64,000 bases of DNA, taken from NCBI GenBank assembly GCA_009599575.1, contig VWND01000051.1:1-64000 (forward strand), read 5' to 3'. The notes under the pieces are model-generated. The model made no database searches, was not told where the DNA came from, and saw only the letters and a list, made by a program, of their open reading frames with translations. This DNA is from Blumeriella jaapii. Taxonomy: Eukaryota; Ascomycota; Leotiomycetes; Helotiales; Drepanopezizaceae. A program made the translations under genes and the position numbers. Below, piece after piece: positions 47,400 to 58,010 of the stretch (position 1 is its first letter; each line of letters begins with the position of its first letter).

Positions 47400-48870
47400 A
47401 AACTTTTTTCGAATTTTTAAATTTATTAGCTTCGGAATAGTTAAAAATTATATATCTTTTTTTATTACATTTACAATTTTCGATTTTTAAATAATTAATT
47501 ATGCGATGCTTTGTTTTTTGGCAACGATTGCATTTCGAAAAATAAAAAAAATCGTTAAAAGTTTTAGGATTTTAAAGATTTTTGTTAGGGTTATCGTTTT
47601 TTCGCTTTCGTTTTCTTTATAAAGTATTTTCGAATCGAAAACGATATGTATTTGTTTAGCTTTTAAGCTTTAATCGTAAATATAATTTTTTTTTTTTGCG
47701 TTCGTTTCGTCGTTTATTGTTTTTCGTTTCGTCGCTAATAATTTTATTAATATTTTCGATACGACGAACGATAAATATTAATTTTTCGTACGAATTTATA
47801 ATTGCAATATTGCTTCGTTTGATAATTTTCTTTTCGAAAAATAAATCGGAGTTTTGCGAAAAGCATTTTTTTTTAATCGTATCGTTTGTTATTTGCAATT
47901 GCTATTCGAAATTATTTAAATAAGCAACGAAATCGTTAATTAATTTATATTTTTTTAATTTCGTTTTATCGTATAAATTCGAAGCGGCGATTTTTCGATT
48001 TCCCGCGTTTATTAAAAAGTCTAATATTTATTTTTTAAAATCGTTTTATATAATTCGAATATTCGTAAAACGTCGTTCGTATCCGGTCCACTTTTTATTT
48101 ATTTTATTATCGAAAGCTAAAACATAAGCGTTAATTTTCTTTTAATTAATATAAAATATTATTTTTTTATTTTAGCGGAAACTTCGCTTTGCACGCCGAA
48201 TAAAAAATTAAGCTTTTTTAATATTTTTCCTTCGATATATTGGAAAATCTTTTATTTTTAATGCTTTTCGGCTCGAATTCGCTATGTTTTTTATAAAAAA
48301 TATAATATATTCGGAAAAAATGCTAAATCGTTTTTAATAAACATTATTATCGTAGTATTTCGAAAATATTTTATAATAATCGCCGGTTTTAAATTTTTTT
48401 TTTTAATTAGAACGATATTAAAAGATATAAAAATCTTTTTTTCGATATTTTCGAAAGCGTTAAGTTTTTGTTAAAATTATTTAATTTTTTTTCGAAATTC
48501 GTTTCGGCGTTTTTTAGCTTTTTCAAAATTTTTGATTATTTCGTAAATTTTGTTCTTAGTTTTTTTCTGCTTTATTTTAATTCGTATTTTTTTTATTTTA
48601 TTACGTTTATTGTTTTTTTTTATTCGGCGCGGATTCGTCTATCAATCAATTAAATTAAGATTTCGGTAAAAAGCTTTTTCGAATCGCTTTAAGCGTGGCT
48701 TTTTTCAATAATTTTTTAAATAAAAAAAATTGAAAAGTCGTCGCGCTTTAGTAATAAGGTATTTTCGATTTTTAATAAAGCTAATAACGTCAGAAAAAAC
48801 GATGGTACAAGGTTTTTTTAAACAGCCGAAAGCGCTGAGTTTTTTAAATAGCTGAAAATGCTTGTTCGCT
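47400..48870 (-). pseudogene. gag: RLG-1 copy G gag (degenerate)
   Basis: Two CCHC knuckles between about 47439 and 47532, a basic region near 47690-47730, and the charged coiled coil at about 48430-48640 (whose mirror gives the Phe-rich plus-strand frame 48468-48653). Confidence 0.8.
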
Positions 48871-48980
48871 GCGAATACGAAAAATTATAATATCGATAAT
48901 AACGATATAAATATAATAATATAATAAAAGATTATTTTAATAACATCGAATTGCCGTTCCGATAAATAAAAAATTCAGAA

Positions 48981-49405
48981 TATAAAAATTGAAAAAGAGA
49001 AAAACATTAGTTTAAATAATAAAACTTAAATAAAATTAGGTTGATAATCAAATTAATTTTTACCTTTTATATTTTTAATAAATAGCGCTTATAAATACGA
49101 AAAAAAAATAAAGCTTTCGAAAAAAGTATTTTTTTTTAAAAAACCAGGCGAATTTTATTTAATATGTTTTTTCAGCTTTTATTCCGATCTTTTTCTTTTC
49201 GTACTAATTCTTTTTAATATAATTTTAATAACTGGTTTTTTAGCAATTATTTTTATAAAGTATTTTATTTAAATATTATCTTCAGCCTTTACAATATTAT
49301 CCGGCTCCCACGGCCTATCCGCAGAAAATATTATTCGAGGATTGGTAAAAGGCAGAAGGTTTTGGCTGATCACCTGACTTATATACGTAATATTGGTTCC
49401 TGACA
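48981..49405 (-). repeat. RLG-1 copy G 5' LTR
   Basis: 425 bp; in window direction from TATAAAAATTG to GGTTCCTGACA. The end next to F1 is the less mutated one. Confidence 0.93.
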
Positions 49406-49410
49406 CGAAA

Positions 49411-49565
49411 ACGCTAAAAAACAATCAGTTATTATATTATTTAACCGTTTTGCAAAACTTATTAATTTGGAAAAGCTTAATAAAAATATCGAAATTTTCG
49501 TATTAATATTTACTAATATTAAAATTTAAAAATTGCAAGTCAAAGTCGAAAGTTTTATACAATAG
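49411..49565 (+). mobile_element. RLG-3 copy F1, third segment
   Basis: Continues F1 after G and matches 51645-51797 of F2. It ends at AATAG, where RLG-2 fragment H begins. The rest of F1 is absent. Confidence 0.82.
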
Positions 49566-49805
49566 TGTCACAGCTAGCTTGAGGGTGATCGGGATGATAT
49601 GGACCAAAAGGTACGCATGTAAATTGAAAGAAAAACACCGAGCTAGAATGCTCGGGGTCGCGAATTTTATATACAATGGGTTGCGCTTATAGGTCACGTG
49701 ACTTAGCGCGAGGCCTAATGGCCGAGGTGGTCCGTGCCCAAACCTTATTCCAATACTACCGGCAATTATACCACTGGCATTTATATTATTAACAGAATCG
49801 TAATA
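49566..49805 (-). repeat. RLG-2 fragment H 3' LTR
   Basis: 240 bp; in window direction TGTCACAGCTAGC to CGTAATA, followed by the complement of the purine tract (CTATCCCCCCTTTT). Confidence 0.92.
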
Positions 49806-49829
49806 CTATCCCCCCTTTTCGAAAAACTG

Positions 49830-50745
49830 CGTTTTCGCAGTTGCAGTTATAGGTTTATCGTTTTTCAACTTCGTATAATTTTCTCTGTTTTTATTATAAG
49901 CTTGCAATCATACGGAAAGCGTTCGTAAAAAGCTTTTAGCGGTGGGATGCGATCGGTAAAATGCTTAAAAAATATAAAAGGCCGTTATAGCGTTAAAACA
50001 AAAATATTATTCGAGATTTTTATTAGCGCTTTTTTAATTAATCTGGTATTGCAATACTTTTTTATACAATTTCGAACTTACTATTTTTTCGATTTTTTAT
50101 TCCGTTTATTCGAAAAATAATTAAATAAAAGTTGGTTCGGAGCGGCGTTGGCCAGGTAAAAGATTGTTAATATATTTTCGAAGCGAATATAAATGAAAAA
50201 TTAAATAAATTAACTAGTTTGCGGAAAAATCAAATTTTCAATTTTTTTTTTTTTTATCGACGATTTTAATTAGCCGTATTATTTGTCCGAAAGCTTTCGG
50301 AAAGATCGGTCGAATTTTTAATTTTTAATATTTACTAATACTTCGTCGCTTATATTTCAATTTACCGGTTATTTATGCAAATTAGCGAAGCGTTTTATTT
50401 TGGCTTGTTATTGCGTAATAAACGATTATGCGTATTTTACAATTTTTTTAGCTCGAAAAGCTAAATGTAAAATTTCGTCGCTGTTAAGCTTTTCGATGGC
50501 CGAGCGAAAAAAACGGAGGTTGTTTATATTTTAAAATATACGAGCTTCGTATTTATTTAAAATTTAAAAAAAAAAAACGTTGCCGAAAGATTCGTACGGC
50601 AAAATTAGCTGTATAATATTTATCAAAAGTAAAAAGCGTTTTCAATTGTTTTAGTAATAAAAGTTAAAAAAACGAAAACGTTAATTAATATATTAATTTA
50701 TTATTTCGGTCTGCTTATCGATATTAAAGTTGTACGCAGTAATTA
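49830..50745 (-). pseudogene. pol: RLG-2 fragment H integrase C-terminus and chromodomain
   Basis: Collinear with 22565-23490 of the complete RLG-2. The chromodomain lies at about 49930-50100. Degenerate; no long frame. Confidence 0.75.
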
Positions 50746-50959
50746 ATTTAATTAATTTATTAAAAAATAAGTTTTTTAATATATTATTTAAATATCTAAA
50801 CGCAATCTTATTTTATTTAACTTTTTCAGAAAACACAAAAACTTTTTTAATAGCTCTTTTATTAAAAACGATTTTTTTTATATTAAAAACTTTTAATTTG
50901 CAATTTCAAAAAACATTTATTTATTTAATTCAAACCCTACTAACACTTTTACTAATATT

Positions 50960-52980
50960 ATAAACAACGACGCTTTTCGTTTTCTTATACGAGGCCGCAT
51001 ATTCTTTCTGGCTTTTTTGGTGCATTTTTATTCAATAGCGCCAACGTGCCCGATTTAATCGAAAAATATAAAAAAACCTGTGAGGATTTCGAAGTTTCTG
51101 AAACTAAAATATTCGATAAACTTCCTCGCTATTATAACCCAATTATTAAAAATATTATCAAATCGATAAATAAATAAAAGGTTATTAGAGCTCGAAACTA
51201 GCGTAAGCTAATTAAAACCTTGAAATCGGAATTCCGAAACTACGATCGCTAGCAAATTTGCGATACTATCGCTTTTTTCAAACAGTTTATTATAATAATT
51301 CGCCAGGCTAAAAAACTCAAAGCTTATTATCGTATTTATACGAAAGTTTTTAACGTTTTCGTTAACAAAAAGGTTTTAAGCGAGATTAAGCAAAAAAAAT
51401 TGTTTTTACTTGGCTTTTTAACCAGTATTCGTAACGAAACTATTAAACATTTTAAAATTAATAAACAAAACCTTAAAATCTTCGATTAGTATTTCAAATT
51501 TATAAAATTCGTTTTTAAATAAAACCAAAGCGAACGTATTATCGAAGTTATAAACCAAAAAAAATCTCTTTTTTTTACTTACAAAAAAGACGTGAAAGCT
51601 CTAGTACAAAAATATGTCCAGTTATTTAAAATTATCGAAACCGCTAAGAAATAATCAATTATTATATTATTTAATCGTTTTGCGAAGCTTATTGGTTTGG
51701 AAAAGCTTGATAAAAATATCGAAACTTTCGTATTAAAATTTACCGATATTAAAATTTAAAGATTTTAAAGCAAAGTCGAGGGTTTTATATAATAGCAGAA
51801 GAACTTTTTTACGTTAACTCGGATAATAAAAACGATTAAAATAGCTTTTATAATAACTACTTTTTTTAAAACGCGCGAAGCGATTAATTTCGCTAAGCTA
51901 TTATAGAAATAATAATTGCCTAATAGCAACTTTTCCGTGCTAGCGATTAAAATTAGCGAAATATTAATTATAATAACGATTATCAAAGGCGAAAAGAAAA
52001 CCAACGCGAAAACCAAAATCGCGGCTATTAAAATAATAAAAATAATTATCAAAACAAATCCCGTAGCTTTAAAATATGGATTTTGTGATAATAAAAAAAT
52101 TTATTGCGAAAAATTTTATATTCGCTTTAAATGCAAAGCATTTAATTTTTATATAAATAATAATATTTGTTATATTAATAAGTACGAAGCGATTTGCCTC
52201 GGATCGGTGGAAGCAGAAATAAGCTTTTTTAACAAAGCTGAAAATCAGAGCTGATTAAATACTATTCGCTTAAAAATGAAAAGTACGGAATGGAACGACT
52301 GTTTGAAAAACAGAAAAAATGCGAAAACGATTTTTACTAATAAAAGAAAAAACATTCTAAAAAGCGTATTAATTAAAAAGAAAATCTTTACTTTAAGTAT
52401 AAATAAAATTCAAATATATAAATGGAAAACAAATATATATATTACTAATGCAATTATCGCATTTGCAAACATTATAGCTGTATAATCAAGCCAGCGAACC
52501 ATAAGAAAGCAAAGTGCTTCTGTTTTATTCGTTAAATTAATTGGTGTGAAAAAAAACGTTAGAATCGAAAAGGAAAAAGATTTTGGAATTCGAAAAGGAA
52601 CCGATAGAATTATTAAAAAAACGCTTATAATGGAAAAAATTGACGACGATATAAAAAATATCGATACCGATATTCCGGTCCAAATCATTTAAAAAATACC
52701 AGCTTTTAAGCGCCTATTATTAATACGAAGCGAAAAATGAATCGACAAATACATTAGCTCCGAAGCCGTCGACGAAATTATTAAAAAGATTATGGAACAA
52801 AAAATTAAATTGAAATTCAGCGATTTATTTAGCATAGAAAAAAGATTCGACAAAATTATTAATAAACAAATCCTTGTATTAAAAAGAAACGAGAAAGTTG
52901 AAATCACCCGAAAAGAAAACGATTTTGAATTGGAGAAAAATTAAGAAAAGATTTATAATACCGCAGTTAATTTAGCCGAT
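50960..52980 (+). pseudogene. gag: RLG-3 gag-like region
   Basis: Frames can be followed through NVPDLIEKYKKTCEDFEV (about 51040), NETIKHFKINKQNLKIFD (about 51435-51490), KKDVKALVQKYVQLFKI (about 51588-51640), then YGFCDNKKIYCEKFYIRFKC (about 52076-52135). The last looks like a decayed zinc-binding segment as found before the protease in fungal gypsy-like elements. After that a Lys/Glu-rich stretch with INKQILVLKRNEKVEITRKE (about 52858-52920) follows. Overlapping minus-strand frames are shadows. Confidence 0.6.
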
Positions 52981-52989
52981 AAAAAGAAA

Positions 52990-53480
52990 TTTTCGAAAGA
53001 AATTAGCTTTTGGCCTTTGTTATAAAAATTCAGAAATTAAAACGACGAAACTGCTTTTATACGGCTATAAAAGCGCCAAAAATAAAAACTATGCTTAAAA
53101 AAAGTACAACCGCTTTTGTTTTATTCGATAATAAAGCCGAAGTTAATTATATAAATCAAAAAACAGCCGAAGCCAGTGATATTCCGATTATCACCGATAA
53201 GCGAATAATTTACATCACCGTTAATAAAAACACGATTAAGTTTAATAAAATAATACGGAAAATAAAAATCGACGTTGAAAATATTATTATTTATAAAAAC
53301 TTTTTAATAATAAAAAAATGTTTTTATTTTATTATTTTTGAAATACTTTGGATTTTGGAAAATCTCGTCAGCTTTAAATACATCGAAAACGGCCAGATAA
53401 AAGCTTTTTTCTGAAACTGAAACCGGTTTTTCTAAGGTCAAATCACCGTCGCCGGCGATAAAGTTTTTTTAATCAACGTT
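52990..53480 (+). pseudogene. RLG-3 aspartic protease
   Basis: The 134-codon open frame 53010-53414 contains TAFVLFDNKAEVNYINQKTA, where DNKAE corresponds to the retropepsin Asp-x-Gly-Ala site, followed by ITDKRIIYITVNKNTIKF and an ILWI end like the hydrophobic Leu-Gly-x-Pro-Trp motif. The active-site Gly is Lys here, so it is inactive. It is the longest surviving frame of F2. Confidence 0.72.
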
Positions 53481-53499
53481 TTATCGGAAAACGAATAGC

Positions 53500-54385
53500 C
53501 GGCTTTGGTCTCAGGATAAACGCTGGGTTATAACAAAACCTAGAAAATACTCGGTTAAAAACATTTACGTCGCTAATCGAAATAACACCGCGAATAAAAT
53601 TAGCTAATATTAATATTTTTGGCTATTAATTCGGAAATAAAAACTCCGAAGATTTCGTTTTTATATTAAACAAATCCGATTTATATATTTTATTTTTTTA
53701 TATTAATATCAGCACTTTACAAACGCAAAACTGATAAAATACGATTCGTAAATTTTAGCGAATCCGATGGAAATATTTTCGGAAAAATAAACGATTGGTT
53801 TAAAAAGAATAAAGCAACAAGACTATTTTAATCAGTTATTAGCGAACTCGAAGAATTTATTACCGGCCGATTTTTCAGCTTATTATCTGGCAGTCGATTT
53901 ATAAAAAAACGATTTGATAATTTAGCAATCGGAACTTAATTTTTGCTAAAAAAAAAAAATATATTATACGAAATTTTACGCAACCGCGAAAAGGCTATAG
54001 CTTTCGATTTTACCGAAATAAGCTAATTCAGCTTTAATATTACGTTTTATATCGATATTAAAATCGTACTTTACAAAGCTTGGCAAAAAAAAACCTTTTT
54101 AGTTTTTAAAGCCTTTTAAAATAAAATAGTCGAAATGCTAAAAAAACGAATTAAGCAAAAGATCTTCGAATTTTGCTACGGCTTATATAAAAACAAATAA
54201 TTTATTATTGCGAAAAAAAAAAAGCATTTACAAATTTATTATCGCAATCGTCGAAATAAACAAAATAACGATACGAAACGCTAACGTGCCATTTAACGTC
54301 GATTAATTTTTAAACGAATTCGCAAAATTAATAATTGCTTTATTTTTCGATTTGTTTTTCGGCTACGATTATTTAATGCTTACTA
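53500..54385 (+). pseudogene. pol: RLG-3 reverse transcriptase, N-terminal half
   Basis: Readable RT segments are IYKFIIAIVEINKITIRNAN (about 54227-54286) and FFDLFFGYDYLMLTK (about 54342-54386), the latter matching the first palm motif with its catalytic Asp and Phe/Gly-Tyr-Asp. The gene ends abruptly there; the YxDD box is missing. Confidence 0.7.
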
Positions 54386-54650
54386 AGGGGCGCCTATAGG
54401 TGGGATTACAACCGATTTAACACCGAGTTAAATCCGAGTTAACACTTGGCGTAAAATTAACTCCGAGTATAATTAGAATTAATACGCGATTAAATAAAAA
54501 TTAATTTTAAAGTTACTAAAGATTAATAGATATAATAGATTGTGTAATAATTCAAAACTTCGAGAAAAATACAAATTTTATACGAATTAGTTATTACCTT
54601 TTATCAACGCTTTTATTAATATTATTATTAACATTATTATTATCAACACT
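54386..54650. other. Left flank of the satellite field with decayed palindromic units
   Basis: Starts GGGCGCCTATAGGTGGGATT and has several units such as ACCGATTTAACACCGAGTTA, similar to the palindromes at 56372-56755. Then about 150 bp of AT-rich DNA without recognisable content. Confidence 0.55.
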
Positions 54651-55575
54651 ACTACCACCTCGTCGCCACCATTTCGTCGCTATTATTAATATTACAACCA
54701 ATATTATTACCAACATCACCATCACTTCGTCGCCACCATTTCGTCGCCATTACTACTATTACTATTACCACTACTACCATTATTACTACTATTACCACCA
54801 TTATTACTATTATTACCACCATCTCGCTGCCACCACTTCGCTGCCACTACTTCGCTGCCACCATTTTGCTGCCACCATTTCGTCGCTATTATTACTACTA
54901 TTATTACCATTACTACCATTATTACCACCACTACTACCACTATTACTACTACTACCACCATTTCGCTGCCACCATTTCGCTGCCACCATCTCGCTGCCAC
55001 CACCTCGCTGCTACTATCTCGCTGCCACCACTTCGTCGCCATCACTACTACTACTATTACCACCACTACCATTATTACCACCACCACCACCATTATCACT
55101 ACTACTACCACCACCTCGCTGCCACCACCACCTCGCTGCCACCACCTCTCTGCCACCACCTCGCTCGCTACCACCATCATCACCATCATCACTACCACTA
55201 CAAAACCACTACTACCATTAGGACCACCACTACCATCACTCCCCACTACTACCACCACTACCACTATCACCACCATTATTATTATTATTATTATTACCAC
55301 TACCATTACTACCACCACTACCACCATTACCACTATTACCATCATTACCACCACTACCACCATTACCACCACTACCACCACTACCACCACTACTACTACC
55401 CACCATTACCACCATTACTACCATTACCACCACTATCACCACTACCACCACTATCACCACTACCATTATTACCACCATTACCACCACTACCACTACTACA
55501 CCCACCACTACCATCATCACCACTATTATCACCACTACCACTACTACTATTATTATTATTTCGCTAATACTATTT
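54651..55575. repeat. Satellite block 1: triplet and 14-bp repeats
   Basis: Long runs of CTA/CAC/ATT triplets interspersed with a 14-bp unit CGCTGCCACCATTT. Both strands give long low-complexity frames (poly-Val/Met/Gly or poly-Tyr/His) because the units lack stops; these are not genes. Confidence 0.93.
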
Positions 55576-55584
55576 TGCTAGAAA

Positions 55585-55640
55585 AATAACGAAAAGCCGA
55601 ACAGCCGAACAGCCGAATAGCCGAACAGCCGAATAAGCTG
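55585..55640. repeat. Hinge with CCGAACAG units
   Basis: Five units of 8-10 bp (GCCGAACA / GCCGAATA) lie where the 14-bp repeat changes strand. Confidence 0.75.
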
Positions 55641-55649
55641 GGTAATTAT

Positions 55650-56362
55650 AATAATAGCAGCGAAATAATAGCAGCGAGATGGTGGCAGCGAAATGGTGGC
55701 AGCGAAATAATAATAGTAATAATAATAATGGTAGTAATAATAGTAATGGTGGTATAGTAGTAGTAATAATAATAATAATAGTAATAATAGTAATAATAAT
55801 AATAATAATAGTGGTAGTAATAATAATAGCAGCGAGATAGTGGCAGCGAAATGGTGGCAGCGAAATAGTAGCAGCGAGATAATAGCAGCGAAATAATGGC
55901 AGCGAAATAATAGCAGCGAAATAATAGCAGCGAAATAATAACAGCGAAATAATAGCAGCGAAATAATAGCAGCGAAATAATAACAGCGAAATAATGGCAG
56001 CGAAATAATAGCAGCGAAATAATAGCAGCGAAATAATAGCAGCGAAATAATAGCAGCGAAATAATAATATAGCGAAAATAATAGCAGCGAAATAATAGCA
56101 GCGAAATAATAGCAGCGAAATAATAGCAGCGAAGTGATAGCAGCGAAATAATAGCAGCGAAGTAATATTAGCGAAATAATAACAGCGAAATAATAGCAGC
56201 GAAATAGTAGCAGCGAAATAGTAATAATAAAATAATAGCAGCGAGATAGTAGCAGCGAAATAGTAGCAGCGAAATGGTGGCAGCGAAATAATGGCAGCGA
56301 GATAGTGGCAGCGAAATAATAGCAGCGAAATGGTAGCAGCGAAATAATGGCAGCGAAATACC
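55650..56362. repeat. Satellite block 2: 14-bp repeats in the opposite orientation
   Basis: About 45 units of GAAATAATAGCAGC and variants with ATGGTGGCAGCG, the reverse complement of the unit in block 1. With block 1 it forms an imperfect inverted repeat of about 1.6 kb. Confidence 0.93.
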
Positions 56363-56371
56363 GTACGGCTT

Positions 56372-56755
56372 ATCTAGGGTCGGATCACAACCGATTATAC
56401 CCGGTTGCAAAACCGGGTATACACCGATTATAATCGGTTTTAAAACCGGGTATACACCGATTATAATCGGTTTTAAAACCGAGTATACACCGATTATAAT
56501 CGGTTTTAAAACCGATTGTACACCGATTATCACCGGTTTTAATCGATTACAATCGGTTTTAAAACCGATTATAATCGGTGTATACCCGGTTTTAAAACCG
56601 GGTATAATCGGTTGCTAATCGGTGTCAACACCGAAGTGGCGCGGTTTACTCTCACATCGATGTGACGATTTTACACCGAGTATAATCGGTGTTATCGAGT
56701 ATAATCGGTGTTATCGAGTATAATCGGTGTATAATCGGTGTTAACACCAAAACAA
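56372..56755. repeat. Array of perfect palindromes (33-bp period)
   Basis: Built from ACCGATTATAATCGGT (16-bp perfect palindrome), GTTTTAAAAC (10-bp palindrome) and CCGGGTATAC / GTATACCCGG. About four 33-bp units in one direction, then the mirror order, so the whole array is close to self-complementary. It is followed by a ~20-bp tandem TATAATCGGTGTTATCGAG at 56680-56745. Function unknown. Confidence 0.88.
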
Positions 56756-56885
56756 AACCAAAACTTATAAATTTATTATATTAAATCGATATTTAATATT
56801 GATCAAACCTTCGAAAATATATTAAAAAACTTATATTAAATTACTAGTACGTTTATTAAACACTACTTTTTAATATTAACCTCAC
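56756..56885. other. AT-rich spacer
   Basis: About 130 bp of AT-rich sequence without repeat or gene between the palindrome array and satellite block 3. Confidence 0.6.
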
Positions 56886-57740
56886 CAACACTATCACCAC
56901 CTCGCCGCCACCACCTCACTGTCGCCAATACCAACACCACCACCAACACTACCACCACCTCGTCGCCATCATCTCACTGTCGCTAACACCAACACCACCA
57001 TCAAACACCACCACTACCAACACCACCACCACCATCACCACCAACACCACCACCTTATTGTCGCCAACACCAACACCACCACCACCAACACCACCATTAC
57101 CAACACCATCACCATCTCGTCGCTACCATCTCGTCGCCACCATCTCACTGTCGCCAATACCAATACCACCACCAACACCATCACCATCTCGTCGCCACCA
57201 TTTCATTGTCGCCAACACTAACACCACCACCAATACCATTACTATCAACACCATCACCACTATCACCACCACCACACCACCACCTCGTCGCCACCACCTC
57301 ACTGTCGCCAACACCAACACCACCACCAACACTAATACCAACACCACCATCAACACCAACACCAACACCACCACCAACACCACCACCACCTCGTCGCCAC
57401 CATCTCGTCGCTACTACCACTACCATCATTATTACCACCATTATTACCATCACCACCTCGTCGCCGCCATCTCGTCGCTACCACCTCGTCGCTATTATTA
57501 TCACTACTATTACTACCATTACTACCACTAACACCACTATTTCGTCGCCGACACCTCGCCGCCACCACCTCGTCGCCATCTCGTCGCCACCATCATTACC
57601 ATCACTATCACCACCACCATTACTATTATTATTACCACCTTGTCGCCGCCACTTCGTCGCCACCACCTCGTCGCCATTATTATCACCATTATCATCACCA
57701 CCATCATCACCATTATCACCATCTCGTCGCCGCCACCATC
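56886..57740. repeat. Satellite block 3: ACC triplets and TCGTCGCCACCATC units
   Basis: Same orientation as block 1, with CACCAC-rich runs and a 14-bp unit TCGTCGCCACCATC. Six frames stay open in places; none looks like a gene. Confidence 0.92.
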
Positions 57741-58010
57741 ACCTTTATCCCATTATTATTTAGTATTACTATTATTCTTATTATTATTCCCAATATGCTT
57801 TCTATTATTTTTATTATAATACCTATTATTTTTATGATTATTTCTATTAACGTCGCCGTTATTTCTATTATTATTTTTATTATGCTTTTCATCTTTTTTA
57901 TTATCATTTTTATTATGCTTCCCATTTTCCTTATTATTATTTTTATTATTCTTATTATTTTTATTATTAATCTTATTATTCCTACCGTTATTCACGTTTA
58001 TATATAATCA
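57741..58010. repeat. ATT-rich triplet tract
   Basis: About 270 bp of ATT/TTT triplets with short CG-containing interruptions. Overlapping Ile-rich and Asn/Lys-rich frames are fortuitous. Confidence 0.85.

Larger units (their letters stand above)
41820..49405 (-). mobile_element. RLG-1 copy G, complete, minus strand
   Basis: 3' LTR at 41820-42240, 5' LTR at 48981-49405, TSD CGAAA. The length without solo LTR SL-4 is about 7317 bp. Gene order is reversed with respect to the window: antisense gene first (plus strand), then chromodomain, integrase, RNase H, RT, protease, gag. Confidence 0.96.
49566..50745 (-). mobile_element. RLG-2 fragment H (3' end), minus strand
   Basis: 3' LTR at 49566-49805 followed, in reverse, by the 3' end of RLG-2 pol up to the integrase segment that corresponds to about 22565 of the full copy. 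There it stops in the AT-rich motif TAATTTAATT and continues as RLG-3 F2. No 5' LTR and no second target duplication, so it is a truncated insertion or a deletion junction. Confidence 0.88.
50746..54385 (+). mobile_element. RLG-3 copy F2, gag-protease-RT, truncated
   Basis: A third retrotransposon family, recognised by capsid-like, protease and RT sequences in one direction. No LTR is seen at either end. The 5' end is an AT-rich junction with fragment H; the 3' end is at about 54385, where RT is cut and the satellite field starts. The middle (about 52200-53000) has longer open frames than RLG-1 and fewer RIP-type stops. Confidence 0.82.

Noticed and set aside
54722..55567. Frames of 222 and 233 codons on opposite strands
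   Set aside because: Stop-free triplet and 14-bp repeats; low-complexity on both strands.
54386..58010. CRISPR-like array
   Set aside because: Repeats are contiguous without unique spacers, and the genome is fungal.
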